Below, piece after piece: positions 16,691-25,007 of a DNA stretch of 64,000 bases. The notes beneath the pieces are model-generated. The model was not told the DNA's origin and did no database searches. It was given only the letters and a program-made list of their open reading frames with translations. Source of the DNA: Insolitispirillum peregrinum (lineage in GTDB: Bacteria; Pseudomonadota; Alphaproteobacteria; Rhodospirillales; Rhodospirillaceae); NCBI RefSeq assembly GCF_042665255.1, contig NZ_JBHTCD010000003.1. One strand, 5' to 3'. Position 1 is the first letter of the stretch; each line of letters starts with the position of its first letter. The position numbers and the translations under genes were made by a program.

Positions 16691-17458
16691 TTACTGCATG
16701 GTCGCCGGGCCGGGCATGTCACCCGGGCCGCTTTCGGGCAGGATGCCCAGGCGGCGCGCCACTTCCTGATAGGCCTCTTCGACGCTGCCGAGATCGCGGC
16801 GGAAGCGGTCCTTGTCCATCTTTTCGTTGGTCTTCAGGTCCCACAGGCGGCAGTTGTCGGGGCTGATTTCGTCAGCCAGAACAATCTGGATTTCGCCGTT
16901 TTCGTGGGTCAGTCGACCGAATTCCAGCTTGAAGTCCACCAGACGGATGCCGATGCCGAGGAACAGGCCGGACAGGTAGTCGTTGATGCGCAGGGCCATC
17001 GCCAGCAGTTCATCAAGTTCCTGCACGGTCGCCCAGCCAAAGGCGGTGATGTGCTCTTCGGACACCAGCGGGTCGTTCAGTTCGTCTTTCTTGTAGTAGT
17101 ACTCGACGATCGAACGCGGCAGCTGGGTGCCTTCGGGGATACCAAAGCGATTTGACAGCGAACCGGCGGCGGTGTTGCGGACCACGACTTCCAGCGGAAT
17201 GATTTCCACTTCGCGCACCAGCTGCTCGCGCATGTTCAGGCGGCGGATGAAGTGGGTCGGGATGCCGATTTCGTTCAGCTTCTGGAACAGGTATTCCGAG
17301 ATGCGGTTGTTCAGCACACCCTTGCCGGTGATGGTGCCCTTTTTCCCACCGTTAAAGGCGGTTGCATCATCTTTAAAGTACTGGACGATGGTCCCGGCTT
17401 CGGGGCCTTCAAACAATACCTTAGCCTTACCTTCGTAAATCTGCTTGCGTCGTGCCAT
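16691..17458 (-). CDS. purC: SAICAR synthetase PurC
   Basis: Joins aspartate to CAIR with ATP in purine synthesis. The 255-residue protein starts MARRKQIYEGKAKVLFEG at 17458; a longer frame to 17656 is non-homologous leader. Motifs are the Gly/Lys loop YEGKAK, the central EVVVRNTAAGS, the DFKLEFG segment and DEISPDNCRLWD. It is first in the purC-S-Q-L set. A GGSGP/MPGP-rich C-terminal tail of about 15 residues is slightly unusual. No strong ribosome binding site is visible. Confidence 0.96.
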   Translation of the reverse strand: MARRKQIYEGKAKVLFEGPEAGTIVQYFKDDATAFNGGKKGTITGKGVLNNRISEYLFQKLNEIGIPTHFIRRLNMREQLVREVEIIPLEVVVRNTAAGSLSNRFGIPEGTQLPRSIVEYYYKKDELNDPLVSEEHITAFGWATVQELDELLAMALRINDYLSGLFLGIGIRLVDFKLEFGRLTHENGEIQIVLADEISPDNCRLWDLKTNEKMDKDRFRRDLGSVEEAYQEVARRLGILPESGPGDMPGPATMQ

Positions 17459-17791
17459 GGAGCAATGCCCGCTGCCGGTCTGACGACAAACGCCGCCCTG
17501 ACCGTGGTGGAAAGACGAAACGCGGCCCGCACCATCTGTGCGCAACCGTCCGCGTTCCTGATTCTGGCGTGGTATAGCAGGACTGGGCGGCGCAAACAAT
17601 GGGGGCTGCGCCCTGAACTGTACGCTTTTGCTGCTGATCAGCCCTGCACCGGGCACAGCACCTGCGGCAGACCACCCGAGCGGTGGTGCCCGTCACGCGA
17701 AAGCGGCGGGAGTGGGACTCCATAATAATATGAAATTGCTATATTTTGTTCTGGTGAACGGTGGCGTGCTCCAGCGGGCGGGCGGAGCCGC
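17459..17791. other. Intergenic region upstream of purC
   Basis: No gene seen in 333 bases. The rightward part has an AT-rich patch (about 17721-17750) that could hold the purC promoter, but no clear -35/-10 pair is convincing. An inverted repeat, GGTGAACGG (17753-17761) with CCGTTCACC (17796-17804), spans the end of the XRE regulator gene and may terminate it. No purine riboswitch-like structure was recognised. Confidence 0.5.
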
Positions 17792-18085
17792 TCAGCCGTT
17801 CACCTCTTTGCTTTTCTCTTTGGGTTTGTCGGCGTCGCTGGTGGGCAGGGGAGCCAGTTGCGGCGGGCGGTCGGTCCCGAAGTAATCGCTGATTCCCTGC
17901 GCCAGTGCATAGCAGGCAAGACGGACGGTTTTCGGGATTTCGATTTTCTCGCCGTCCCGTTCCCCCTTTTCATAATACTGCACCACCCGGCGTTTCAGTC
18001 CCAGAGCTTCGGCGGCGTCTTTCTGGGACAGTTTCAGGGACTTGCGCCACTGGCGAAAGTCTTTGTGGGTCATGATCCCACCCAT
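17792..18085 (-). CDS. XRE-family helix-turn-helix regulator
   Basis: A 97-residue DNA-binding protein. Residues about 10-45 form the HTH: FRQWRKSLKLSQKDAAEALG then KRRVVQYYEKGER. The C-terminal part (LACYALAQGISDY, then a Pro/Lys-rich tail) is short and not a known sensor domain. The ATG at 18085 has AGGAGA six bases upstream, better than the ATG at 18073. It diverges from the small gene at 18289 across about 200 bases holding two palindromes, so autoregulation is plausible. Confidence 0.85.
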   Translation of the reverse strand: MGGIMTHKDFRQWRKSLKLSQKDAAEALGLKRRVVQYYEKGERDGEKIEIPKTVRLACYALAQGISDYFGTDRPPQLAPLPTSDADKPKEKSKEVNG

Positions 18086-18159
18086 CGGAATCTCCTGTGC
18101 TGACGGGAACGGTGGTGGCTGTAGCTAACGCGCTTTTACCGGGGGACGCAAGAAAAAAG

Positions 18160-18205
18160 GCGCACAATATGCGCAGTATCCCCTTGCATTTGGCGCACGG
18201 TGTGC
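18160..18205. promoter_or_regulatory. Candidate operators of the XRE regulator
   Basis: Two palindromes lie between the divergent genes: GCGCA-CAATA-TGCGC at 18160-18174 and GCAC-GGT-GTGC at 18195-18205. Both contain a GCGCAC half-site. The location fits an autoregulated HTH protein, but binding is inferred. Confidence 0.38.
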
Positions 18206-18288
18206 TCATTGTTCAAATGTAGTCACTGGTCGCTGCGCAACGATCGCAGGCCGGAATCCTTCAAAAATCATGAACACGGAGTGCTTCC

Positions 18289-18522
18289 ATGAACCGTAAC
18301 GTCGCTGTCCATACCGTCCTGCCTGGGGGTGGCCTGCATGGCCCGGAACGCCAGCAGGCCGTCAGTACTCTCGATTTGCCGCCAGCGCTGGTGTTCCACG
18401 TCTTTTGCGACGGGGAAGACCTGTGGGTGACCGACCCGGTCGAGCTGGCCCGCTATTGCCGACGCCATCCCGAAGCCCTGGTTGAAATTCTGGGAACCGA
18501 GCGTCTGAAGACTGCCCACTGA
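18289..18522 (+). CDS. Small hypothetical protein, 77 residues
   Basis: Not recognised. A soluble, neutral protein with FHVFCDGEDLWVTDPVELAR in the middle and no membrane segment. GGAG stands about eight bases before the ATG. It diverges from the XRE regulator and converges on the NRDE gene after 9 bases, so it may be controlled by the regulator (inference). Codon use looks like that of its neighbours. Confidence 0.6.
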   Translation: MNRNVAVHTVLPGGGLHGPERQQAVSTLDLPPALVFHVFCDGEDLWVTDPVELARYCRRHPEALVEILGTERLKTAH

Positions 18523-18531
18523 ACGGATCCT

Positions 18532-19296
18532 TTATCGCCATGACACCGGCTGATAGTCCACCTGATCCGGGGCTCCGGCAGCGAACAGCCACTTTGGTTG
18601 GACCTCTGCCGGAGTTCCGATGGCAGGCAGGGCGATCAGCGAGCTGGAGCTGGTGCCAAAACCCTTTTCGGTCATGAAGCACAGCGCATGGCGCGGGTCG
18701 TCGTCGGTCGGGCTGGTCCGGTCTGCCAACAGCATTTGCCAGCTGCGCCAGTCGCCGTTGTCCGGGTCTGGAACCGGGGCCGAAGCAAAGCGGGGCAGGG
18801 CGGCGGCAATGCGCGGGTCGTGGGTGCTGTCGTTGACATCAAAGGCGGTCAGCATCGACAGCCCTTCAGGCAGCGCAAAAGCCTCGATTCGCCCATCCGG
18901 GCGGCCATTGTGCTTCAGCCACCACGCATCCCGGTTATCGGCAATCACCATGTTGAATGGACGATAGGCCCGGCCATCCAGATGCCGCAAGGCATCGGCG
19001 GCCTCGACCGCATCGGCGTGGTCCAGCGCTTCCAGCACCAGTTCACCCCGCGACCGCTTGCCCGGTGCGGGGCCAAGGGTGCCATGGCGGTTGAGGATGG
19101 CGGCCATCACCCCATGATCATTGACCCCCAGCCAGCTGCCTTCGGCCAGCGTGTCCTGCCCGGCAACCACCTCGGGCCGGTCTGGCCAGTGACGGGCCGG
19201 GGGACGCCATGGGCGGTCGCGCATCTCGTCACGGTTGGCGGCGACCAGCAGCGGCCACGGGTGGGCCGGACGGCGGAGCAGGATGATCGAGCACAT
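18532..19296 (-). CDS. NRDE (TANGO2-like) family protein
   Basis: A 254-residue protein beginning MCSIILLRRP with the family's defining NRDE within LLVAANRDEMRDRPW, then GSWLGVNDHGVMAAILNRHG. The N-terminal Cys directly after Met is typical and may be a nucleophile after Met removal. The function of the family is poorly settled; the animal homologue TANGO2 has been linked to haem and lipid handling. I start at 19296; a frame to 19416 adds 40 residues without family similarity. Confidence 0.87.
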   Translation of the reverse strand: MCSIILLRRPAHPWPLLVAANRDEMRDRPWRPPARHWPDRPEVVAGQDTLAEGSWLGVNDHGVMAAILNRHGTLGPAPGKRSRGELVLEALDHADAVEAADALRHLDGRAYRPFNMVIADNRDAWWLKHNGRPDGRIEAFALPEGLSMLTAFDVNDSTHDPRIAAALPRFASAPVPDPDNGDWRSWQMLLADRTSPTDDDPRHALCFMTEKGFGTSSSSLIALPAIGTPAEVQPKWLFAAGAPDQVDYQPVSWR

Positions 19297-19523
19297 GGCA
19301 AGCCTTTCCCAACGCTGAAGTTCCCTGTCGGCAGGGTCTTGATCTTTGACCGTGTCCCGCCAACATCTATCATGAACAGGCGACATTTTTTTGCGGCGCG
19401 AGGTCTTTTGACGCAAAAATATATACCCCTGCTTTCGGGTAGCGGGTATAACGGTGCCGCTTTTGGGTGCGGGGTAACCGCACCTTGACTCAGGGGATAT
19501 AAGGTATTCTGGGGACGCACACC

Positions 19524-19856
19524 ATGGCCGATGCTTTCCACGACCGTGAACAGGCTTTTGAAGCCAAGTTCAAGCATGATCAGGAACTGGAGTTCCGCGC
19601 GCGCGCTCGTCGCAATAAACTTCTGGGCCTGTGGGCTGCGGAAACCATGGGACTGGCTGGCGGCGGTGCCGAAGCCTATGCCCGTCAGGTGGTCGCTGCC
19701 GACCTGGAAGAACCGGGTGACAACGATGTGATCCGCAAGATTCTCAAGGATCTGGCCGACCATGACGTTGAAATGACCGAGGGTCGCCTGCTGATCAAAA
19801 TCAGCAAGATGATGGATCTGGCTCGTGAGCAGATCATGACCGAAGCCAGCGAATAA
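19524..19856 (+). CDS. DUF1476 protein, F1-ATPase inhibitor zeta-like subunit
   Basis: A 110-residue helical protein matching the alphaproteobacterial zeta family that blocks ATP hydrolysis by F1F0-ATP synthase. It begins MADAFHDREQAFEAKFKHDQ, the inhibitory N-terminal segment, followed by RNKLLGLWAAE and a four-helix body. It acts in the cytoplasm on the F1 head. It stands alone with its own terminator. No ATP synthase genes are in the window. Confidence 0.92.
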   Translation: MADAFHDREQAFEAKFKHDQELEFRARARRNKLLGLWAAETMGLAGGGAEAYARQVVAADLEEPGDNDVIRKILKDLADHDVEMTEGRLLIKISKMMDLAREQIMTEASE

Positions 19857-19883
19857 GTTCGCTTTCTTCTGTCCCTGCGACAT

Positions 19884-19920
19884 AAAAAGCCCTGTCTTCC
19901 TTGTGAAGACGGGGCTTTTT
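19884..19920 (+). terminator. Terminator after DUF1476 gene
   Basis: AAAAAGCCCTGTCTTC pairs with GAAGACGGGGCTTTTT around CTTGT, ending in a T-run. Confidence 0.9.
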
Positions 19921-19963
19921 GTGTCTTGTATACAGGGATGGCTGTTGCGCAGACCGCAAAAGC

Positions 19964-19998
19964 CATCAGGCCGGACGCATGACGCATCCGGCCTGATG
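19964..19998 (-). terminator. Hairpin between convergent genes
   Basis: CATCAGGCCGGA (19964-19975) pairs perfectly with TCCGGCCTGATG (19987-19998). Read leftward it is followed by GGCTTTTGC. It probably ends the small gene at 20096-20305. Confidence 0.55.
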
Positions 19999-20095
19999 GA
20001 TCGCTTTCCTGGCTCGGTTCTGCCGGACCTGCGCCTCGCATGGGCGGGCAGCACAGATCCGGCAGTCCCGGACCGCCGTGGTCAGCAGTCGGGTG

Positions 20096-20305
20096 TTAGG
20101 CGGCGGTACCGATACGCGACAGACGCATCGGCAGGCCCTTGGCGTCGGTCACCAGAGCGCCATCGACCATGCCGGTCATGTACTTGCCCTGACCGACCTG
20201 ACGGCCAACGTACAGCACCGGACGGACTTCCTTGCCGTTGTACATACGCTTGCCCGAGATACCCTTGTCACCAAGGGAGGCTTTGGCGGTTTTCGAAATA
20301 GCCAT
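20096..20305 (-). CDS. Small basic hypothetical protein, 69 residues
   Basis: Not assigned to a family. The ATG at 20305 has AGGAGC at ideal spacing; a longer frame to 20452 is not needed. The protein is basic and Gly-rich with no Cys and no membrane segment: it starts AISKTAKASLGDKGISGKRM and contains EVRPVLYVGRQVGQGKYM. The even, soluble composition looks like a folded conserved protein rather than a chance frame. It is followed by a strong hairpin and stands alone upstream of purB in the opposite sense of flow (both minus strand, separated by about 275 bases). Confidence 0.72.
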   Translation of the reverse strand: MAISKTAKASLGDKGISGKRMYNGKEVRPVLYVGRQVGQGKYMTGMVDGALVTDAKGLPMRLSRIGTAA

Positions 20306-20580
20306 TGTCTTGCTCCTGTCACGCCACCAGAGGGTGGCTTCATCGTTGCCACGGCGGGGTGGCTGAAAAGCGAAATGGTAACGCTGTTGGGGGCCGGAAA
20401 ATACTATCCCGGCACAGAGTGCGCAATACCCGAATGCGTTCCCATCGCGCAAGATGGGGAAAAGTTGGGGATAACCGGGGGACTGTTTCTAAAAATCCCC
20501 CCGCTATCAGTGTGTTGGGACGTTTCCCGCGCCGTTGGCATCACAGACGATACCATCGACGGTGGAACGCCCGGCAGGCC

Positions 20581-21903
20581 TCAGGCAGCGTGGTCGGCGC
20601 CAAAGACTCGCTTGAAGATCGCATCGACGTTCTTGGTGTGATAGCCAAGGTCGAACAGCTCCTTCAGGGTGTCGAGCGGAATGCGGGCGGTGACCTCTTC
20701 GTCCCCGGTCAGCATCGACAGCAGGTCGCCTTCGCCGCCCCACACCTTCATGGCGTTGCGCTGGACCAGACGATAGCTGTCTTCGCGCGACACGCCGGCC
20801 TGGGTCAGGGCCAGCAGAACGCGCTGGCTGAACACCAGACCACCCATCTGGTTCAGGTTCCGCTCGATGGCCTCGGGATAGAGCACCAGATTGGCGATCA
20901 CGTTGGTCAGGCGGGCGAGGGCGAAATCGAGGGTGACGGTGGCATCGGGGCCGATCATGCGTTCAACCGACGAATGGCTGATGTCGCGTTCGTGCCACAG
21001 GGCGACGTTTTCCATCGCCGGGATCACCGCCATGCGCACCAGACGGGCCAGACCGGTGAGGTTTTCGGTCAGCACCGGGTTGCGCTTGTGCGGCATGGCC
21101 GAGCTGCCCTTCTGGCCCTTGGAGAAGAACTCCTCGGCTTCGCGGACTTCGGTGCGCTGCAGGTGGCGGATTTCGGTGGCGGCACGTTCGACCGAGCTGG
21201 CAATCACGCCCAGAGTGGCGAAATATTCGGCGTGGCGGTCACGCGGAATGACCTGCGTCGACAGCGGCTCGGGCTGCAGGCCGAGCTGCTCGGCAACATA
21301 TTCTTCGACGAACGGGTCGATGTTGGCAAAGGTGCCGACGGCGCCCGAGATGGCGCAGGTGGCAATCGACTCGCGGGCGCGCAGCAGGCGTTCGCGGTTC
21401 CGCTGCATTTCCGCGTGGAAGCCGGCAAACTTCAGGCCCATGGTCACCGGCTCGGCGTGGATGCCGTGGCTGCGGCCCATGCAGACGGTGTACTTGTGCT
21501 CAAGCGCGCGGGTCTTCAGCGCGGCCAGCAGGGCGTCCATGTCCTTCAGCAGCAGGTCGGCGGCCTGGGTCATCTGCACGGCAAGGCAGGTGTCCAGAAC
21601 GTCCGACGAGGTCATGCCCTGGTGGACAAAGCGGGCTTCGGCCCCGACATGCTCGGCCAGTTCGGTGGTAAAGGCGATCACGTCATGCTTGGTCACCGCT
21701 TCGATGTCATCAATGCGGGCGATTCGCTCGGCGGTGTACGGCTTGTCACCACGTTCCCACACCGCCTTGGCGGCGTCGGCGGGGATCACACCCAGTTTCG
21801 CCTGCGCATCGCAGGCATGGGCCTCGATCAGAAACCAAATGCGGAATTTGTTTTCAGGCGCCCAGATGGCCGCCATTTCCGGGCGTGAGTAACGCGGGAT
21901 CAT
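20581..21903 (-). CDS. purB: Adenylosuccinate lyase
   Basis: A 440-residue enzyme cleaving SAICAR to AICAR and adenylosuccinate to AMP, acting directly after PurC. It starts IPRYSRPEMAAIWAPENKF. The fumarase-superfamily signature GSSAMPHKRNP (about 265-275) carries the catalytic serine, and TSSDVLDT and GRSHGIHAEP supply the other active-site parts. Length is normal. It lies on the same strand as purC-S-Q-L but about 3 kb away, so it is not in that operon. Confidence 0.97.
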   Translation of the reverse strand: MIPRYSRPEMAAIWAPENKFRIWFLIEAHACDAQAKLGVIPADAAKAVWERGDKPYTAERIARIDDIEAVTKHDVIAFTTELAEHVGAEARFVHQGMTSSDVLDTCLAVQMTQAADLLLKDMDALLAALKTRALEHKYTVCMGRSHGIHAEPVTMGLKFAGFHAEMQRNRERLLRARESIATCAISGAVGTFANIDPFVEEYVAEQLGLQPEPLSTQVIPRDRHAEYFATLGVIASSVERAATEIRHLQRTEVREAEEFFSKGQKGSSAMPHKRNPVLTENLTGLARLVRMAVIPAMENVALWHERDISHSSVERMIGPDATVTLDFALARLTNVIANLVLYPEAIERNLNQMGGLVFSQRVLLALTQAGVSREDSYRLVQRNAMKVWGGEGDLLSMLTGDEEVTARIPLDTLKELFDLGYHTKNVDAIFKRVFGADHAA

Positions 21904-22035
21904 CGCCGATACCGTCCTGTCTTTAAGTGGGGGTCGGAAGAAATACTGGGGGCCTTATAGGGCAATCTGTCACCCTTGTCAGCAACCGGCAGAGGCTATA
22001 GCGTCACTTATCGGTCTGATTGACGAGGAAGTGCG

Positions 22036-22422
22036 ATGAAAAGCGTGGTTTTGATGGCTGTTACGGCGAGCGTGCTGACCGTCAGCGCGATGCAGCACCG
22101 GCCAGCAGCAGCGCAGGAGTACGTTTTGCCGCAGGAAGAGGCGGAAAAGCGCAAGCCAAAGCCGAATCCTGATGACGTGCAGCAAATCGAAGTCGAAGCC
22201 GGTAAAATGCAGATCGTCCGCATTCCGGTCGAAGACCTCAAGCGGGCGGTGGTGATGAGTTCCCACCCCGAAGTCGCCGATGTCCATGTGGAAGAACCGG
22301 GGATGCTGTTCGTCAACGGTCGTACACCGGGACAGACGGTGGTGGTGATTGCCGACGACAAGAAAAACCCGGTCTATACCGGCAAGATCGTGGTGGTGCT
22401 GCCGGAAGATCAGGGCGGCTGA
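22036..22422 (+). CDS. Pilus-assembly N-terminal-domain protein (PF13629-like), exported
   Basis: A 128-residue protein with a signal peptide (about residues 1-26, ending PAAA-QE) and one compact domain: VEAGKMQIVRIPVEDLKRAV, HPEVADVHV, LFVNGRTPGQT. This is the T2SS/T3SS secretin-associated N-domain seen at the start of CpaC/RhcC secretins, here on its own. It would sit in the periplasm. No pilus or secretion genes are nearby, so its partner is unknown. Confidence 0.8.
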   Translation: MKSVVLMAVTASVLTVSAMQHRPAAAQEYVLPQEEAEKRKPKPNPDDVQQIEVEAGKMQIVRIPVEDLKRAVVMSSHPEVADVHVEEPGMLFVNGRTPGQTVVVIADDKKNPVYTGKIVVVLPEDQGG

Positions 22423-22428
22423 GCGGGC

Positions 22429-23280
22429 TTACAACAACCCGTCGGCCTTGAACGAGGCATAACCGGTGCGGGCGATCACCAGATGGTCGTGCAGGCTGAT
22501 ATCGACGTGGCGCAGGGCTTCGGCAATGCGGCGGGTCATGTCAATGTCGGCGGGGGAGGGCTGCGGGTCGCCTGACGGGTGGTTGTGGACCAGAATCACC
22601 GCGCAGGCCGACAGTTCCAGCGCCCGCTTGACCACCTCACGCGGATAGACCGGGGTGTGGTCAACGGTGCCGCGCTGTTGCAGCTCATCGGCGATCAGGC
22701 AGTTCTTTTTGTCGAGGAACAGGATGCGGAACTGTTCGATGTCCCGATGGGCCATCGCGGCATGGCAGTAATCAAGCAGCCGGTTCCAGGAGGACAGGAT
22801 CGGCCGGTTCATCACCTCTTCGCGCACCATCAGCAGGCTTGCGACCTGCACGGTTTTCAGGGCGACGACCACCCCGTCCTTGATGCCGGGAAAGCTCATC
22901 AGCGCTTCGGGGCGGGCGGTGAGCACGCCGCCGAGGCTGCCGAAATGGGCCAGCAACTGCTTGGCCAGCGGTTTGACATCCTTTTGCGGGATGGCGAGAA
23001 ACAGCAGCAGCTCCAGCAACTCGTAATCGGCAATGGTATCGAGCGCCTCGGCGCGCGAGGCGGCGAGGAACTTTTCCCGCAGGCGCTGGCGGTGGCCGTG
23101 ATAGTGCGGCTTGTCGGCGGCGGCCTTTTTTGCGGCAGGGGGGTGGGAGTCTTCGGGGGCCGGGTCTTCGGATACGGGGGCTGCTGCCGGAGCCCGTCCC
23201 GTCTCCGCGGCCACAGAGGGCGCAAAGTCGCGGGCCAGCGCATCCAGTTGTGCCAACAGCCACTGTTCATCCTGCCCCAT
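22429..23280 (-). CDS. radC: RadC-family JAB/MPN-domain protein
   Basis: A 283-residue protein. The C-terminal MPN domain has the metal motif VHNHPSGDPQPSPADIDMT (H-x-H-P-S-G-D). The middle has the helix-hairpin-helix-like LLELLLFLAIPQKDVKPLA and FPGIKDGVV. Residues about 20-60 are a low-complexity Ala/Pro/Lys linker. The historical DNA-repair role of RadC is doubtful; metal-dependent isopeptidase-like chemistry is suggested by the fold. GGGGGAG precedes the ATG. It ends a same-strand run after the NDUFAF5-like gene, sfsA, map2 and map1. Confidence 0.92.
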   Translation of the reverse strand: MGQDEQWLLAQLDALARDFAPSVAAETGRAPAAAPVSEDPAPEDSHPPAAKKAAADKPHYHGHRQRLREKFLAASRAEALDTIADYELLELLLFLAIPQKDVKPLAKQLLAHFGSLGGVLTARPEALMSFPGIKDGVVVALKTVQVASLLMVREEVMNRPILSSWNRLLDYCHAAMAHRDIEQFRILFLDKKNCLIADELQQRGTVDHTPVYPREVVKRALELSACAVILVHNHPSGDPQPSPADIDMTRRIAEALRHVDISLHDHLVIARTGYASFKADGLL

Positions 23281-23305
23281 GATCCGCTCCCCCTGTTTTC
23301 TGCTG

Positions 23306-24115
23306 TCAGGCGCCGTCGTAGGGCGGGCAGTGCCAGCCCTTGGGCGACAGGGTGAAGATTTCGCAGCCGTCAGCGGTCACGCCGATGGCATGTTCAAACT
23401 GGGCCGACAGCGAGCGGTCGCGGGTGACGGCAGTCCAGCCATCCTGCAGGATTTTGGTTTCCGGGCGACCGGCGTTGATCATCGGTTCGATGGTGAAGAT
23501 CATCCCTTCGTCCAGCACGTCGCCGGTGTTGGGCTCGCCAAAGTGCAGCACGCTGGGCGGGCAGTGGAAAATGGTGCCGACGCCATGGCCGCAGAAATCC
23601 CGCACCACCGAAAACCGCTGGGCTTCGGCATAGGTCTGGATCACATGGCCGATATCGCCCAGCCGGACGCCGGGGCGCACGATGTCGATGGCGCGCATCA
23701 GGCACTCATAGGTCACTTCGACCAGCTTCTGGGCCTTGACGCTGGGCTTGCCGACCAGAAACATCCGGCTGGTATCGCCATACCAGCCATCGACAATCGG
23801 GGTGACGTCGATGTTGGCGATATCGCCATCTTCCAGTTTTTTCGGGCCGGGGATGCCGTGGCAGACCACATGGTTGATCGAAATGCACAGCGAGCGCGGA
23901 TAGCCCTTGTAGCCGAACGGCCCGTGGGTCAGGCCGCGCTCTTTCGCCCACTGCACCGCCAGATCGTCGATTTCGCCGGTGGTGACACCGGGTTTGACGT
24001 AGGGGGTGAGGAAGTCCAGCAGCTCTGCTCCGGCTTGCCCGGCCTTGCGCATGGCGGCAAAGCCCTCGGGGCCATGCAGGGGGATACGTTGGACGTTACG
24101 GGCAGTCAGGCTCAT
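23306..24115 (-). CDS. map: Methionine aminopeptidase type I, copy 1
   Basis: Removes initiator Met from nascent proteins. The 269-residue type I fold has all five metal ligands: Asp103 in NIDVTP, Asp114 in YGDTSR, His177 in CGHGVG, Glu210 in FTIEPM and Glu241 in QFEHA. The start MSLTARN at 24115 is chosen over a TTG at 24133. The C-terminus ends GWHCPPYDG, shared with copy 2. It is about 84% identical by eye to the adjacent copy, with no length change. Differences cluster around the pocket loops (for example TYAEAQRF versus TIAESHRY), which could shift substrate preference (inference). Confidence 0.95.
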   Translation of the reverse strand: MSLTARNVQRIPLHGPEGFAAMRKAGQAGAELLDFLTPYVKPGVTTGEIDDLAVQWAKERGLTHGPFGYKGYPRSLCISINHVVCHGIPGPKKLEDGDIANIDVTPIVDGWYGDTSRMFLVGKPSVKAQKLVEVTYECLMRAIDIVRPGVRLGDIGHVIQTYAEAQRFSVVRDFCGHGVGTIFHCPPSVLHFGEPNTGDVLDEGMIFTIEPMINAGRPETKILQDGWTAVTRDRSLSAQFEHAIGVTADGCEIFTLSPKGWHCPPYDGA

Positions 24116-24163
24116 CGGGGGTCTCGTCAGCAATCGGAGAAGGGGGAGGTGATCACGGTGCGA

Positions 24164-24973
24164 TCAAACCCCGTCATAGGGCGGGCAGTGCCAGCCCTTG
24201 GGCGACAGGGTGAAAATTTCGCAGCCGTCCGCCGTCACGCCAATGGTGTGCTCGAACTGGGCCGACAGCGAGCGGTCACGGGTGACGGCGGTCCAGCCAT
24301 CGGGCAGGATTTTGGTTTCCGGGCGACCGGCGTTCAGCATCGGCTCGATGGTAAAGATCATGCCTTCGTCCAGCACGTCGCCGGTGCCCTTTTCGCCGGT
24401 GTGCATCACCGTCGGGGCGCAGTGGAAAATGGTGCCGATGCCATGGCCGCAGAAATCTTCCACCACCGAATAGCGATGGCTTTCGGCAATGGTCTGGATG
24501 ACGTGGCCGATATCGCCCAGCCGCACGCCGGGGCGCACGATGTCGATGGCGCGCATCAGGCACTCATAGGTCACCTCGACCAGTTTGGCGGCCTTGACGC
24601 CGGGCTTGCCGACGCACACCATCCGGCTGCTGTCGCCATACCAGCCATCGACAATCGGGGTAACGTCGAGGTTGGCAATATCGCCTTCGACGAATTTCTT
24701 GTCGCCGGGGATGCCGTGGCAGACCACATGGTTGATCGAAATGCACAGCGAGCGCGGATAGCCATGATAGCCGAACGGGCCGTGGGTAAGCCCCCGTTCC
24801 CTGGCCCACTGCACCGCCAGATCGTCAATTTCGCTGGTGGTGACGCCGGGTTGCACATGCGGGATCAGGAAATCCAGCAGCTCGGCGGCGGCCCGCCCGG
24901 CCTTGCGCATGGCGGCAAAGCCGTCCGGCCCATGCTGGGGGATGCGTTCACGGTTGCGGGCGGTACGGCTCAT
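24164..24973 (-). CDS. map: Methionine aminopeptidase type I, copy 2
   Basis: Also 269 residues, with the same five ligands (in NLDVTP, YGDSSR, CGHGIG, FTIEPM, QFEHT), so it should be active. It starts MSRTARN at 24973; a longer frame to 25150 runs into sfsA and is rejected. It lies 48 bases upstream of copy 1 and 34 bases downstream of sfsA on the same strand. The pair is a tandem duplication; both copies look intact and diverged at many sites, so the duplication is not very recent. Confidence 0.95.
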   Translation of the reverse strand: MSRTARNRERIPQHGPDGFAAMRKAGRAAAELLDFLIPHVQPGVTTSEIDDLAVQWARERGLTHGPFGYHGYPRSLCISINHVVCHGIPGDKKFVEGDIANLDVTPIVDGWYGDSSRMVCVGKPGVKAAKLVEVTYECLMRAIDIVRPGVRLGDIGHVIQTIAESHRYSVVEDFCGHGIGTIFHCAPTVMHTGEKGTGDVLDEGMIFTIEPMLNAGRPETKILPDGWTAVTRDRSLSAQFEHTIGVTADGCEIFTLSPKGWHCPPYDGV

Positions 24974-25007
24974 CGGGACACTCGTTCTCTGGAAAATCAG
25001 GGCTACA

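Noticed and set aside
20305..21888. Plus-strand frame of over 500 codons opposite purB
   Set aside because: Antisense shadow of purB, with low-complexity Gly/His/Gln composition.
22036..22422. Part of a type II/III secretion or Flp pilus locus
   Set aside because: Only the small N-domain protein is present; no secretin, ATPase or pilin genes are nearby.
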